A DNA stretch of 64,000 nucleotides from Halodesulfovibrio sp. MK-HDV (GCF_009914765.1 NZ_WYDS01000010.1:81061-145060), one strand, 5' to 3'; positions 8,631 through 18,325 are shown, counted from the stretch's first letter. Notes: generated by a model not told the origin, from the letters alone. Program-made: numbers and translations.

Positions 8631-10121
8631 ATGCCACAGGTGCCACAGATGACGAATACGACGAATATGACGCAGGTAACGCAAACAGAATACAGCCACG
8701 CCCGAACCACAAAAGATAAAAACTTTGATGGCGTTTTTTACTTTGGAGTAAAAACGACAGGTATTTTTTGTCGTCCTTCATGCCCTTCGCCCGTGGCAAA
8801 AGAAGAAAATGTACTCTACTTCTCTTCTTTGTTTGAGGCTCTTGATCAAAATTTTCGTCCCTGCAAACGGTGCAGACCTGATATTGAAGTAGACTACTAC
8901 ACGGGCAATCCTACCGGCACCACCACCGTGCACGCAGCACTCCACAAAATTTACAATGGGTACCTAAACTTTCATTCTGTTGCAGAGCTTGCCGCCGCCT
9001 GTTCTCTTTCAGAACGGCATCTGCGCAAACTCTTCATAGATAATATTGGCATTCCGCCCAATAAAATTGCCCGCTATCATCGAGCACTTTTTGCACATAA
9101 AATGCTGCAATATTCTGATCAGACAATTACAGATATTGCTTTTGCGTCCGGCTTCGGCTCCACGCGGCAATTTAATGATGTCTTCAAATCAGTATTCGCA
9201 ATAACACCGACAGCGGCACGCAAAGGACTACCAACTGTTGATAGTAGCCCTGGATGTACCAGAGTCCTGTTGCCGTATCAAAAGTCATTCAACTACAAAC
9301 AGATTCTGTCATTCATGGAACCGCGCATTATGCAGGGTGTAGAAACTGTAGTTGATGGCGTATACAGTCGCACCTTTCGCATCAACGGCTCGCAAGGTTT
9401 CTTCACCGTCAGTGATAAGCCGAAGCAAAACGCACTCGGATTATGCATTCACTGCGACGACATTCGCTGCACGATGCCTGTCTATAACAGGGTTAAGCGC
9501 ATGTTCGATCTCGATATCGACGCAACACGCATCAACGAAATTTTTAATGCAGACCCGCTGCTCTCAAAAGGAATGATCAACGGACATATTCCGCATCTAC
9601 CTGTGGCGTTCGATCCGTTTGAATTTTCAATACGCGCAATTCTTGGTCAACAAGTCTCCGTCAAAGCAGCGACAACCATTGCAGCCAGAATTGCCGCAAA
9701 AAATATGGTTAAATGCCCTTCACAGTATCGAGAGGGATTGCTCTACTTTTTCCCTACACCAAAGGAACTGGCAGAGCTTGAACTGGACGACATAGGACTC
9801 ACCCGCACCCGCGCCAACACCGTAAAGAATGTTACCCAAGCTGTGCTTGAAAATGCCGTTTCACTCAGTTCCGCCCAGACATTTCAAGAATTTCATGATG
9901 CATTCATTCAAGTAAAAGGCATTGGTGAATGGACAGTAAACTATGTCGCTATGCGCGGATTAGGCATGATAGATTGCTTTCCTGCAGCGGACCTTGGCGT
10001 TATTAAAGCACTTGCAAAAGACGGCAACATGCCATCACCCAAAGAGTGCCTTGCAATAGCCGAACAATGGCGTCCTTACAGAACGTATGCCACGCTCTGC
10101 CTTTGGAACACGTTAGGATAA
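8631..10121 (+). CDS. Ada-type metal-binding / AraC HTH / AlkA DNA glycosylase fusion
   Basis: About 496 aa. Order: Ada zinc-binding domain (GIFCRPSCPSPV ... FRPCKRCRPD, four Cys), AraC-type helix-turn-helix (AELAAACSLSERHLRKLF, TDIAFASGFGSTRQFNDVFK), AlkA N-terminal domain, then HhH-GPD 3-methyladenine glycosylase (FSIRAILGQQVSVKAA, VKGIGEWTVNYVAMRGLG, catalytic Asp in FPAADLG). Predicted to excise alkylated bases and to regulate the alkylation response; the Ada Cys can accept methyl groups from phosphotriesters. The methylguanine methyltransferase domain of full Ada is absent. The start is uncertain: TTG 8556, ATG 8619 or ATG 8631. AAGAGG at 8613-8618 best serves 8631 (12 bases). The first residues are low complexity (MPQVPQMTNTTNMTQVTQ). 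Confidence 0.9.
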   Translation: MPQVPQMTNTTNMTQVTQTEYSHARTTKDKNFDGVFYFGVKTTGIFCRPSCPSPVAKEENVLYFSSLFEALDQNFRPCKRCRPDIEVDYYTGNPTGTTTVHAALHKIYNGYLNFHSVAELAAACSLSERHLRKLFIDNIGIPPNKIARYHRALFAHKMLQYSDQTITDIAFASGFGSTRQFNDVFKSVFAITPTAARKGLPTVDSSPGCTRVLLPYQKSFNYKQILSFMEPRIMQGVETVVDGVYSRTFRINGSQGFFTVSDKPKQNALGLCIHCDDIRCTMPVYNRVKRMFDLDIDATRINEIFNADPLLSKGMINGHIPHLPVAFDPFEFSIRAILGQQVSVKAATTIAARIAAKNMVKCPSQYREGLLYFFPTPKELAELELDDIGLTRTRANTVKNVTQAVLENAVSLSSAQTFQEFHDAFIQVKGIGEWTVNYVAMRGLGMIDCFPAADLGVIKALAKDGNMPSPKECLAIAEQWRPYRTYATLCLWNTLG

Positions 10122-10156
10122 CCTATTCACTTTCTCACCACATCAGGACTTTCCCC

Positions 10157-10999
10157 ATGAACACGCAACAACAGCAAGCCGCACGTTTTCAAGAACTCCA
10201 CACTCGCGACGCACTTTTTATTCTTCCCAACGCATGGGATGCAGGTAGCGCTAAAATTTTTGAAAAAGCTGGGTACGAGGCTATTGCGACCACAAGCGCG
10301 GGCATCGCCTACTCTCTTGGATACGCTGACGGAGAGATCATCACTATGGACGAGTTACTGCCTGTGGTACGTCAAATTGCAAAGCGCACAACAGTTCCGC
10401 TTTCTGCAGACATAGAGCGTGGCTATGGCACAACTCCAGAAGAAGTCACAGAAAATGTTCGAGTAATTATCACCGCTGGGGCAGTGGGAATTAATATAGA
10501 AGATGGGTATCCTGCCGCCGCAACGCACGCAGAATCATATTTGGAAGAAACAAACACGCAAGTCGCAAAGATTGAGCAACTTGCTGCGCTTAAAGATGAA
10601 CTAGACATTCCTTTCGTCATCAATGCGCGCACCTGCGCATACTTGCTCGGCATTGGAGATAATGACACTCGTCTTGATGCCACCATCGAGCGTTGTAACT
10701 CATACGTCGCTGCCGGAGCTGACTGCATATTCATTCCCGGAGGACTCGATAAAGCGACCGTAACAGCGCTAACAAAAGCCATCGCCGCACCGCTCAACAT
10801 TCTTGCCAGTCCTGCATTCAACGATATTCAAGAACTACAAAATATCGGAGTTCGCCGCATCAGCCTCGGCTCTGGACCAGTTCGAGCAACGTACGCCGCG
10901 CTTATGGATATAGCCAGTGCGGTTCAGAACAAGCACGATTTAAGTGCCCTCTTCTCGCATCCATTTTCGTACCAAAAAGCAAATGAATTTTTTGGCTAA
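10157..10999 (+). CDS. Isocitrate lyase / PEP mutase family protein
   Basis: 280-aa TIM-barrel enzyme of the PEP mutase/isocitrate lyase superfamily. Visible family features: LPNAWDAGSAKIFEKAG, ATTSAGIAYSLGYADGE, LSADIERGYG (Mg-binding acidic residues), GAVGINIEDGY and FVINARTCAYL. It probably cleaves or forms a C-C or P-C bond of a 2-hydroxy or oxalacetate-like acid, such as an oxaloacetate hydrolase or methylisocitrate lyase-like reaction; the substrate is not evident. ATG at 10157 is preferred over the longer frame because AGGA lies eight bases upstream and the protein then begins at the conserved domain. It follows the repair gene by 35 bp and may share its transcript. Confidence 0.87.
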   Translation: MNTQQQQAARFQELHTRDALFILPNAWDAGSAKIFEKAGYEAIATTSAGIAYSLGYADGEIITMDELLPVVRQIAKRTTVPLSADIERGYGTTPEEVTENVRVIITAGAVGINIEDGYPAAATHAESYLEETNTQVAKIEQLAALKDELDIPFVINARTCAYLLGIGDNDTRLDATIERCNSYVAAGADCIFIPGGLDKATVTALTKAIAAPLNILASPAFNDIQELQNIGVRRISLGSGPVRATYAALMDIASAVQNKHDLSALFSHPFSYQKANEFFG

Positions 11000-11027
11000 T
11001 CAACCCAACAGCCTTTCTTATTAGCTC

Positions 11028-11073
11028 AAAAAACTGTGAGGATACTTATAACAAAGTATCCTCACAGTTTTAA
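11028..11073. terminator. Bidirectional terminator
   Basis: AAAACTGTGAGGATACT (11030-11046) pairs with AGTATCCTCACAGTTTT (11055-11071), a 17-bp perfect stem with A/T flanks. It sits between convergent genes and can serve both. Confidence 0.9.
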
Positions 11074-11111
11074 AATACATAATTATGGCTTAACCAGCCG
11101 CTAGGCACAAA

Positions 11112-11152
11112 AGCTTATTTGTCCATATGAAAAACTTATTTGCCCATATGAA
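11112..11152. repeat. 21-bp tandem duplication over the 3' end of the isoaspartyl peptidase gene
   Basis: AGCTTATTTGTCCATATGAA (11112-11131) and AACTTATTTGCCCATATGAA (11133-11152) match at 18 of 20 bases. On the - strand the last codons plus stop (HMGK*) are followed by a second near-copy (HMDK*). Confidence 0.75.
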
Positions 11153-12041
11153 CTGTTGTATAAATAGTACCATCCGGTAAAACATACGCGTGTGCCATAT
11201 GATCTGTGTTGTGATAAATTCCGTAGTTACCGTCTTTATCCAACAAGATAATGCCTGCATGGCCAGCAACTCGACGATACAACATGTTGATTGCTTCAGT
11301 AGCAGCCTCTGTTGCATCTTGGTGTTTCAAGTACTCACAAGCTTTGGAGCACATAAGTGTACGGATAACGCCTTCACCAAATCCTGTGCAGGATGCCCCG
11401 CCAAGTTCGCTATCAGCGTAAAGCCCCGCGCCGCAAATTGGAGAATCACCAACTCGTCCAGGCAGCTTGTACGGAGTGCCGCCAGTGGATGTTGATGCCG
11501 CTATATTACCATCTTTATCGATAGCAACCGCGCCCACAGTACCTTTCGGCATTGGAGCAAAAGCATCATGCGTTGAATATCCGTCCTGACTGCGAAGCTT
11601 TTCATACAGCTGCAATTCACGCTCAACAAACAAGTCACGTGGATCACATTCTGCCAGTCCCTGTTCGCGAGCAAAACGTTCGGCACCTTCTCCGATCAAA
11701 AAACAAAATTCTGTTTCCAGAACCTTACGTGCTATGTCGACCGGCGTCATAAAACGACGCACACCGGCGACTGCACCAAAATTTAAGTCACTGCCGTCCA
11801 TGATGGAAGCATCAAGTTCTATCTGGCCGTCTGCATTCAAGACCGCGCCACGACCCGCGTCGAAAGTTTCATCCTTCTCAAGAACATTAATAGCAGCCTG
11901 AACAGCATCAAGAGCACTCGCACCCTGCAACAGCAAAGGATAGGCTGCCTCAACAGCACTGCGGCACCCGTCAAGGTGAGCTTGCTTGCGATCGTCCGGA
12001 ATTGTCCATGCACCACCGTGAACAATAATTTTCGGTTCCAT
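11136..12041 (-). CDS. iaaA: Isoaspartyl peptidase / plant-type L-asparaginase
   Basis: 301-aa Ntn-hydrolase of asparaginase family 2. IIVHGGAWTIPDD opens the alpha chain; the autocleavage site is the Thr in KGTVGAVAID, which becomes the N-terminal nucleophile of the beta chain. STSTGGTPYKLPGRVGDSPI is the substrate-binding region. It removes isoaspartyl residues from dipeptides from damaged proteins and hydrolyses asparagine. No signal peptide, so cytoplasmic. The start is the ATG at 12041. The C-terminus ends in HMGK and its coding for stop is partly duplicated just downstream. It is transcribed alone. Confidence 0.92.
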   Translation of the reverse strand: MEPKIIVHGGAWTIPDDRKQAHLDGCRSAVEAAYPLLLQGASALDAVQAAINVLEKDETFDAGRGAVLNADGQIELDASIMDGSDLNFGAVAGVRRFMTPVDIARKVLETEFCFLIGEGAERFAREQGLAECDPRDLFVERELQLYEKLRSQDGYSTHDAFAPMPKGTVGAVAIDKDGNIAASTSTGGTPYKLPGRVGDSPICGAGLYADSELGGASCTGFGEGVIRTLMCSKACEYLKHQDATEAATEAINMLYRRVAGHAGIILLDKDGNYGIYHNTDHMAHAYVLPDGTIYTTVHMGK

Positions 12042-12070
12042 TACTTTATCACCTATTTTTTATCGGTGAT

Positions 12071-12140
12071 GCCTCCGGCGGGCAGGGCGCCGCCCTACAA
12101 CCCGCAAGGGAGGTCACCCCCCTTGACCCCGAATAGGGGT
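12071..12140. repeat. Interspersed repeat family A, copy 2 (diverged)
   Basis: Starts GCCTCCGGCGGGCAGGGCGC and contains a GGGCGCCGCCC hairpin and AGGGAGGTCACCCCCTTGAC, followed by GAATAGGGG. Same layout as copy 1 with different stem sequences, as expected if the hairpins rather than the exact bases are kept. Confidence 0.7.
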
Positions 12141-12294
12141 ATCTGTTGCCTTACATACTTAACAACCTCTACTCGTACAAAAAAATTGGTGCAAGAACTT
12201 CTGACGTACAACCCGCGACAGTGACTTCTCCAGCTGCTCTTCACTCACAGATGTTAAAGAACAACACCTCATAGTCAGACAAACTACTCTCACT

Positions 12295-12361
12295 TAATCG
12301 CAGTCGAGAGGACGTTCCTCTCGCGGGGATGCAAGGGGCTGGCCCCTTGCCCGTCGGAGAC
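12295..12361. repeat. Interspersed repeat family A, copy 3 (inverted)
   Basis: TAATCGCAGTCGAGAGGACG opens the unit, then CCTCTCGCGGGGATGCAAGG, GGCTGGCCCCTTGCCCGTCG and GAGAC. It is inverted relative to copies 1 and 2. Together, copies 2 and 3 fill most of the 409-bp gap between iaaA and glgB; no gene is visible there. Confidence 0.8.
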
Positions 12362-12450
12362 AAAAAAACTCAAGCGTCGCAGACTCGCCGAAGGCACAAC
12401 CAGTCAAAAAGAAAAAAGCGCCGCAGGCACCCCAACGCCTTCTCTTCCCA

Positions 12451-14370
12451 TTATCTACCCTGATACTTCAGGCACACAGCACCAAGCGGCGGAAGCGTTA
12501 ACTCTATGTATCCCTCACCACCGAAAGCATCCGGACATGTTTCTATTGGCGCGATGCTTCCGACATTGGAGCCACCATAATACATACTGTCGCTGTTGAG
12601 TATTTCTTCCCATACACCACTTTTGGGACTGGCTACGCGATAATGATGCCGTACAACGGGCGTAAAGTTGAATATCCAGAATAGCGGTGCACCATCACCA
12701 CCTGTTCGAACAAAGCTGATAACGGATGCCCCGTAATCGGAAAAATCAATCCACTTGAATCCCTTCCAACTAAAGTCATCTTTGTGCATGGCTTCTTCTT
12801 TCACAAGCACTCGGTTTAGGTCACGAACTAGAGCGCGTATTCCATCATGTGCTGGAAACTGAAGTAAACACCAGTCGAGTTCTTGGCGTGGATTCCATTC
12901 GTTCCACTGCCCGAATTCACTTCCCATGAAGATCATTTTCTTACCGGGATGTGCCCACATGTAAGCGTAAAGAAGTCGGAGATTAGCTTGTTTTTGCCAG
13001 ACATCACCGGTCATTTTACTAAGGAGAGTGCCTTTACCGTGTACCACTTCGTCATGTGAAAGAGGGAGCACAAAATTTTCGCTGAATGCGTAGAGCATGG
13101 TGAAGGTAAGACTGTTGTGGTTGTAGCTTCTATAGACGGGATCGGTTGAAAAATAGTTGAGACTGTCGTTCATCCACCCCATGTTCCATTTGAAGGTAAA
13201 ACCTAATCCGCCGGTATAGAGAGGACGTGAGACTCCCGGCCATGAGGTGGACTCTTCTGCTATCATAGCAACACCGGGGAACTGCTCGTGCGCGACGCGA
13301 TTAAGTTCACGTAGGAAATCAACGGCATCTAGATTTTCGCGCCCACCATATTTGTTCGGGCACCATTCTCCTTGGCATCGGGAATAGTCGAGATACAACA
13401 TGGAGGCGACTGCATCTATGCGTAAACCATCTATGTGAAACTCGCGCAGCCAATACAGCGCGTTTGCGAAAAGAAAATTACGCACCTCATGTCGACCATA
13501 ATTAAATATGTACGTTCCCCAGTCTGGATGCTCACCCAACTGCGGGTCAAGATGCTCATACAAGGCGCTGCCATCGAATCTACCGAGGCACCAGTCATCT
13601 TTAGGAAAATGCGCTGGAACCCAATCTAGATACACTCCTATGCCTGCGTTATGTAAGGCATCTACGAAGCCTTTAAATTCTTCTGGAGTTCCAAAACGGG
13701 ATGTAGGTGCAAAATAGTTACTGGTTTGATAGCCCCAAGATTCGTCGAGAGGATGCTCTGCAACGGGAAGTAGCTCTACATGCGTGAAGCCCATATCAGT
13801 TACATAATCTATGAGTAGCTCAGCTATTTTGCCGTATCGCAGAAACCCGTTTCCTTCTGGATCATGATCACGGCACCATGAGCCAAGGTGTACTTCATAA
13901 ATTGAGATTGGCTTATCGAGCGGAGGCCCTTGCTGACGGCGATTTTCCATCCATGTATCATCTTCCCATGTGTGGTTATCTAAATCCCATGTGCAGGACG
14001 CAACTCCGGGACGCAACTCACAATGAAACGCAAGCGGATCGACTTTATATACGTCCCGACCATCTTTTCCTACAATACTGTATTTATAGTACTGTCCTTT
14101 TTCGACACCGCTGATAAATGCAGCCCACACACCAGAAACACCCACAGGAAACAACGGGAGATTTCTAAAATGCCATCCGTTAAAGTCACCGGCTACGTGA
14201 ACTTCCTGCGCGTTAGGTGCCCACACGGCAAATCGATATCCTTGTTCTCCATCCATCTCTGTTGGATGCGCTCCAAGGAATCGATACAAGTCCCAATGCG
14301 TTCCCTCGCCGAACAAATATAAGTCGAACGGCTCAAAAAATGCTGGAACGCTTTTCAAAGTACCCCTCAT
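12451..14370 (-). CDS. glgB: 1,4-alpha-glucan branching enzyme
   Basis: 639 aa. An N-terminal CBM48 domain (about 20-115, FAVWAPNAQEVHVAGDFNGW) precedes the GH13 barrel (about 150-500), followed by a C-terminal beta domain. Catalytic residues: Asp in DGLRIDAVASMLYLDY, Glu in MIAEESTSWPG, and the HDEVVHGKG motif. It transfers alpha-1,4 chains to alpha-1,6 branch points during glycogen synthesis. ATG at 14370 has GGAG six bases upstream; an in-frame GTG four codons earlier lacks a site. It follows glgA by 24 bp on the same strand, so they form an operon. Confidence 0.96.
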   Translation of the reverse strand: MRGTLKSVPAFFEPFDLYLFGEGTHWDLYRFLGAHPTEMDGEQGYRFAVWAPNAQEVHVAGDFNGWHFRNLPLFPVGVSGVWAAFISGVEKGQYYKYSIVGKDGRDVYKVDPLAFHCELRPGVASCTWDLDNHTWEDDTWMENRRQQGPPLDKPISIYEVHLGSWCRDHDPEGNGFLRYGKIAELLIDYVTDMGFTHVELLPVAEHPLDESWGYQTSNYFAPTSRFGTPEEFKGFVDALHNAGIGVYLDWVPAHFPKDDWCLGRFDGSALYEHLDPQLGEHPDWGTYIFNYGRHEVRNFLFANALYWLREFHIDGLRIDAVASMLYLDYSRCQGEWCPNKYGGRENLDAVDFLRELNRVAHEQFPGVAMIAEESTSWPGVSRPLYTGGLGFTFKWNMGWMNDSLNYFSTDPVYRSYNHNSLTFTMLYAFSENFVLPLSHDEVVHGKGTLLSKMTGDVWQKQANLRLLYAYMWAHPGKKMIFMGSEFGQWNEWNPRQELDWCLLQFPAHDGIRALVRDLNRVLVKEEAMHKDDFSWKGFKWIDFSDYGASVISFVRTGGDGAPLFWIFNFTPVVRHHYRVASPKSGVWEEILNSDSMYYGGSNVGSIAPIETCPDAFGGEGYIELTLPPLGAVCLKYQGR

Positions 14371-14394
14371 TATATTCTCCACAGTTCTCTACAG

Positions 14395-15849
14395 TTACAT
14401 GCGTAGTCCAAGCTCTTTGTACAAGGCTGCATACTCATTTGCAGAGCTGTCCCAAGAGAATATCTTTCCCATCGCTCGTCCGACAATTCTACGAAACTCG
14501 CGTGGGTTATTCTCCCACACGTCTATAGCATCAGTTATGGAATCAATAAAAGCACCGCTGTTTATGTTCTCAAAGGTAAATCCTGTAGCCTGTGGATGTG
14601 GCCACGACATAATGGTGTCGTGCAGTCCTCCCACAGCGCTGGCAACCGGAACAGTACCAAAACGTAAAGCGTAAAGTTGTGTGAGCCCGCAAGGTTCATA
14701 CGTAGAAGGCATGAGGAAAATATCTGAAGCGGCTTGAATTTTATGTGCGAGTTCTTCTGTGTAATCCACAATCGTGCACATATTTTTAGGATAGCTTTCC
14801 ATGTAGTTAAGAAGCGTCGCTTCCCGTTCAAGGTTACCCTCACCAAGTACAACCAGCCCGACATTTTTCTCCATAAGCTGAGGAATAATGTCTATCAGCA
14901 TATTCACGCCCTTTTGCTCACGTAGCCGTCCGATAAATCCAAGCATTGGACGTTTTTTAAGCGAAGGGTCAAGACCAAGTTCATCGATTAAAGAACTTTT
15001 GCACGCTCTTTTACCCCGAACATTGGTACTGTTATATGTTTTGGGCAGATACTTGTTATCTTCAGGATTCCAGATTTCGTAATCTGCACCGTTCAAAATG
15101 CCATGTAGACGATCTTTCCGTCCCATTAAAACATTATGCAGGTCACAGCCAAATTGGCGTGTCAGAATCTCTTTGGAATAGTTTGGTGATACTGTGGTGA
15201 TTTTATCCGCATACGAAATACCGGCTTTCATAAAATTGAAATCACCATAGAACTCTACACCATGCATAGACCATGCGGTAGGTGGAAGCCCGCAACTTTC
15301 GAACAGGCGAGAAGCAAAACGCCCCTGAAATGCGAGATTATGGATGGTAAATACAGAACGAGTATCTTCCCAGAACGGATTATTCATACGATTGTAGTGA
15401 AGATAGGCAGGCGAAAGCGCCGCCTGCCAGTCGTGCGCATGGATAATTTGAGGGGCAGTATCAAACCGCTCCATCAAAACCTGCGCCGCCCTGTTGAAAA
15501 AAATGAACCGCTCTGCATTATCAAAGAAATCCCCCTTATGGTTGCAGTAATAAAAGCGCCTGTCGAAATATTCACTGCGATGAATAAAATAGACAGGCAT
15601 TCCTTTATAATCTGCTTGATACACATCTGCAGTGATGGGTGCCCAAGGGTACCCAACCTGAAGATCTGACCATGCGAGGCGGATATCATATTCAGCAGTC
15701 CCCAGTCTTCCATAGAAGGGAGTTATTACTGCTGTGTTAATTCCTTTATTATGTAAAGCCAAAGGCAATGCACCTAATACATCCCCAAGACCACCAGTCT
15801 TGGAAAACGGAAAAATTTCCGATGCTATAAAAACTACGTCTGCCCCCAC
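14395..15849 (-). CDS. glgA: Glycogen synthase
   Basis: 484-aa GT5-family glycogen synthase using ADP-glucose or UDP-glucose. The N-terminus carries the sugar-nucleotide-binding motif [25 protein letters not shown] and [20 protein letters not shown] are the C-terminal Rossmann motifs, with the catalytic Glu in YEPCG. GTG at 15849 is chosen because GAGGAG stands six bases upstream and the protein then begins at the conserved [11 protein letters not shown]; the frame can extend 16 residues further. No glgC (ADP-glucose pyrophosphorylase) is in the window. Confidence 0.95.
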   Translation of the reverse strand: MGADVVFIASEIFPFSKTGGLGDVLGALPLALHNKGINTAVITPFYGRLGTAEYDIRLAWSDLQVGYPWAPITADVYQADYKGMPVYFIHRSEYFDRRFYYCNHKGDFFDNAERFIFFNRAAQVLMERFDTAPQIIHAHDWQAALSPAYLHYNRMNNPFWEDTRSVFTIHNLAFQGRFASRLFESCGLPPTAWSMHGVEFYGDFNFMKAGISYADKITTVSPNYSKEILTRQFGCDLHNVLMGRKDRLHGILNGADYEIWNPEDNKYLPKTYNSTNVRGKRACKSSLIDELGLDPSLKKRPMLGFIGRLREQKGVNMLIDIIPQLMEKNVGLVVLGEGNLEREATLLNYMESYPKNMCTIVDYTEELAHKIQAASDIFLMPSTYEPCGLTQLYALRFGTVPVASAVGGLHDTIMSWPHPQATGFTFENINSGAFIDSITDAIDVWENNPREFRRIVGRAMGKIFSWDSSANEYAALYKELGLRM

Positions 15850-15963
15850 ACTGAACTCCTCGTTAGTTTTCGTATTGAAAGGCCGACATTCGTACAAATG
15901 TCGACCTCTAACGACGATAGCGCAGCAGTATTTTTCAGAACATGATTTATCGATTTGGTCGCG

Positions 15964-16425
15964 TTACTTATTCAATCGTTTAAGTCGGTTTGCAAAATCT
16001 GCAATAATTACGTTGTGGTCAAACACCACGTGCGGCAAGGCGTCCAGAGGATAGAAGCATGCATTTTGTGCATCATCACCAGCAGTTAAAACAGAAACAT
16101 CATTTGCCACAGCACTATATACAACGCTCATTGTGTGATGCCTAGGGTCCCTTGTCGGGTCAGAGTACACACCGATGAGTTCGGTTAGAGTAACATCCAG
16201 ATTTGTTTCTTCTTTTGCCTCACGAATCGCAGCAGACTCACAAGTTTCACCGTAATCAATAAAACCACCCGGCAAAGCCCATCCATGTGGTTCATTGGCG
16301 CGCTCTATCAGCACGATACCTTTTTTAGGATCATAGATAACAATATCAACAGTCGGTGCCGGATTCCGGTACATAGTTACAGGCGCTGAACAGTTGGGAC
16401 ACGGTATATCGTGAGTTATACTCAT
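15964..16425 (-). CDS. Nudix hydrolase
   Basis: 153 aa. The Nudix box is clear: GGFIDYGETCESAAIREAKE then ETNLDV, with the Mg-binding REXXEE. A short CPNC start (residues 7-10) resembles half of a zinc ribbon. Substrate is probably an ADP-ribose or other nucleoside diphosphate derivative, as with short ADP-ribose pyrophosphatases (family inference). ATG at 16425 follows AAAGGAGAGAG, so the upstream extension is rejected. A terminator separates it from the tsaC-like gene upstream. Confidence 0.88.
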   Translation of the reverse strand: MSITHDIPCPNCSAPVTMYRNPAPTVDIVIYDPKKGIVLIERANEPHGWALPGGFIDYGETCESAAIREAKEETNLDVTLTELIGVYSDPTRDPRHHTMSVVYSAVANDVSVLTAGDDAQNACFYPLDALPHVVFDHNVIIADFANRLKRLNK

Positions 16426-16494
16426 TAGTCTCTCTCCTTTCTTACATAACATGATCATATGTATATTGTTGTATAACGTCTAAGGACAGTACAA

Positions 16495-16535
16495 CAAAAA
16501 AGCACCTCTCTGACCACTTGAGAGGTGCTTTTTAA
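16495..16535. terminator. Terminator upstream of Nudix gene
   Basis: AAAAAGCACCTCTC (16497-16510) pairs with GAGAGGTGCTTTTT (16520-16533). On the - strand it ends transcription from the threonylcarbamoyl-AMP synthase gene. Confidence 0.85.
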
Positions 16536-16788
16536 AAAAAGAAGGATATGAAGATATTTGCACAAAGAATGCCACTTTTTCTTAGATCATCTTAGAATCT
16601 TCGTAGACTCCGGTATCCGTAGCATAGTCAATATACACAAAAAAAATCACATCCCGTATTCTGTCAAAAGATTTGAACCAGTTTTGAAAAAGTTCAGTGT
16701 CAGTACAAAAAACTTTTTACTATCGGCAGGTTATACGCCACACTAGATTGCTTTGCTTACCGTCATTCTCAAGTATATCTCTAGAAAA

Positions 16789-17427
16789 TTACGCGCCAGC
16801 AACTCGCGGCACTACCGCAAGCCCAGACGTACGCAATTCAATCTCCGATACAGCACCATTACGCACAATGCTTACAGCACGAGGGCCAACAATTTCAATG
16901 AGTGTTGATGCCAACCCGCCAGCCGGAGCCGGTTCAATATCCACAACGCCGGCTACATTGCCTGTAAGTTCTGAATCAAGTTCAGATGCTGCGACTACAG
17001 CCGGACGTCCACTCATGTTGGCGCTAGTAGAAACAAGCGGCACACCTGCTTCAAGACACAACTGTTGTGCCACAGGGTGTGGTGTAACTCGCACTGCAAT
17101 CCTGCCGGTTTCACCGGTAAGAACTGAAGAAATACGATCAGACGCTGTCACCAGAATTGAGAGAGAACCAGGCCAAAAACGTTTTGCAAGTGCCATCACA
17201 AGCTCAGAAGAGACCTCAGTTACCAATGACAATTGTTCTATGCTACCGATAAGAACCGGCAACGGCATGGAGTCCGAACGCTTCTTAACTTTATATACAG
17301 ATTCCACAGCAAGTGGATCAAGCGCGTTACAACCCACAGCATAAAATGTTTCGGTGGGATAGCATATAACTTCACCCTGTTTAAGGGCGGTTACTGCTTC
17401 AGAAATACTAAATGTTGATACGGTCAT
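16789..17427 (-). CDS. tsaC: L-threonylcarbamoyladenylate synthase (YrdC/Sua5 family)
   Basis: 212-aa YrdC-domain protein that makes threonylcarbamoyl-AMP from threonine, bicarbonate and ATP for the t6A37 modification of ANN-decoding tRNAs. Seen: GEVICYPTETFYAVGCNA (KxR/SxN fold start), YKVKKRSDSMPLPVLI, VRVTPHPVAQQLCLEAGVPL and STSANMSGRPA. Length is typical of the short form without the Sua5 domain. The 250 bp on its 3' side (16536-16788) hold nothing recognisable. Confidence 0.9.
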   Translation of the reverse strand: MTVSTFSISEAVTALKQGEVICYPTETFYAVGCNALDPLAVESVYKVKKRSDSMPLPVLIGSIEQLSLVTEVSSELVMALAKRFWPGSLSILVTASDRISSVLTGETGRIAVRVTPHPVAQQLCLEAGVPLVSTSANMSGRPAVVAASELDSELTGNVAGVVDIEPAPAGGLASTLIEIVGPRAVSIVRNGAVSEIELRTSGLAVVPRVAGA

Positions 17428-17533
17428 AATTCTACCTCTATCCTTTTCATTGAGAAACTACCCATTACACGGTACACAGGCAGCCAATACGGATTCAATA
17501 ACCCGAATATATCTCCAATGATGGAGTACCTAC

Positions 17534-18013
17534 ATGATTCAGCTTAAAATTATCGCCGTCGGCAAAATAAAAGAACGCTTCTGGGCAGATGCAGCAGAAC
17601 ACTACATTACCCGCTTAAAGCGTAGTTATAAATTTCAAGAAATCACCGTTAAAGACGGTAACGCCAAAATGAAGCCGCTCGAACGTAATAACGACGAAGG
17701 CAAACGAATTCTTGCTGCCCTAGCTCCAACAGATATACCTATCTGTATGGATGAGCACGGAAAAACATACACCTCAGTAAAATTTTCTCAAATGCTCGAG
17801 CGAATAGGTATGGACAACAACCGAACCCCGACACTCATTGTTGGCGGAGCGTTTGGATTGTCGCAAGATGTACTGAAAAAATGCCAGTACAAAATCAGCC
17901 TGTCACCCATGACATTTACTCACGAGATGGCGCGCGTCATTCTATTTGAACAACTCTACCGTGCCGATGCTATCCTGCGCGGTAGTCCGTACCATCACGT
18001 TGAACTAAAATAA
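17534..18013 (+). CDS. rlmH: 23S rRNA pseudouridine1915 N3-methyltransferase
   Basis: 159-aa SPOUT methyltransferase of the RlmH (YbeA) family. MIQLKIIAVGKIKE is the typical start; LIVGGAFGLSQDVLKK and SLSPMTFTHEMARVILFEQL form the knotted SAM-binding part; YHHVELK is the usual C-terminal end. It methylates pseudouridine 1915 in helix 69 of 23S rRNA. It is divergent from the tsaC-like gene (106-bp gap with the promoters) and followed by a small gene, 83 bp on. Confidence 0.94.
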   Translation: MIQLKIIAVGKIKERFWADAAEHYITRLKRSYKFQEITVKDGNAKMKPLERNNDEGKRILAALAPTDIPICMDEHGKTYTSVKFSQMLERIGMDNNRTPTLIVGGAFGLSQDVLKKCQYKISLSPMTFTHEMARVILFEQLYRADAILRGSPYHHVELK

Positions 18014-18096
18014 GTATAACAAAATTCTTATACCACCCGCAACGTACCTGTCCTAAAGGGCAAATACCCAGCGCATACAAAAGTAAGGAGAACACC

Positions 18097-18312
18097 ATGG
18101 CTGCTCTACAGTTAAAATACCTCAAAGAACTCGAAGAATACATGACCTCCGGTCGGATGCAGGAAGACTTTGAATGTTCTCCCGAAGAGCGCCGATTCGA
18201 AATGCTCGAATTCCTCGAAACTCTTATGGATGTAGCAGAAATAGCTGACGACACAGCAACCAAGCTCATCTTTAAAAATTCTCAACTCGGTGCTTTAACA
18301 GGAACTAAGTAA
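18097..18312 (+). CDS. Small acidic conserved-looking protein, unknown function
   Basis: 71 aa, soluble, helical and acidic (MAALQLKYLKELEEYM ... SPEERRFEMLEFLETLMDV). AAGGAG lies just before the ATG, a good sign it is real. I do not recognise a family. It follows rlmH by 83 bp on the same strand and is followed by repeat DNA and a terminator, so it probably shares the rlmH transcript. Confidence 0.75.
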   Translation: MAALQLKYLKELEEYMTSGRMQEDFECSPEERRFEMLEFLETLMDVAEIADDTATKLIFKNSQLGALTGTK

Positions 18313-18325
18313 GTCCTGTGGAATG

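Noticed and set aside
16697..17344. 215-codon + strand frame opposite the threonylcarbamoyl-AMP synthase gene
   Set aside because: Shadow frame, Ser/Thr-rich, opposite a clear YrdC domain.
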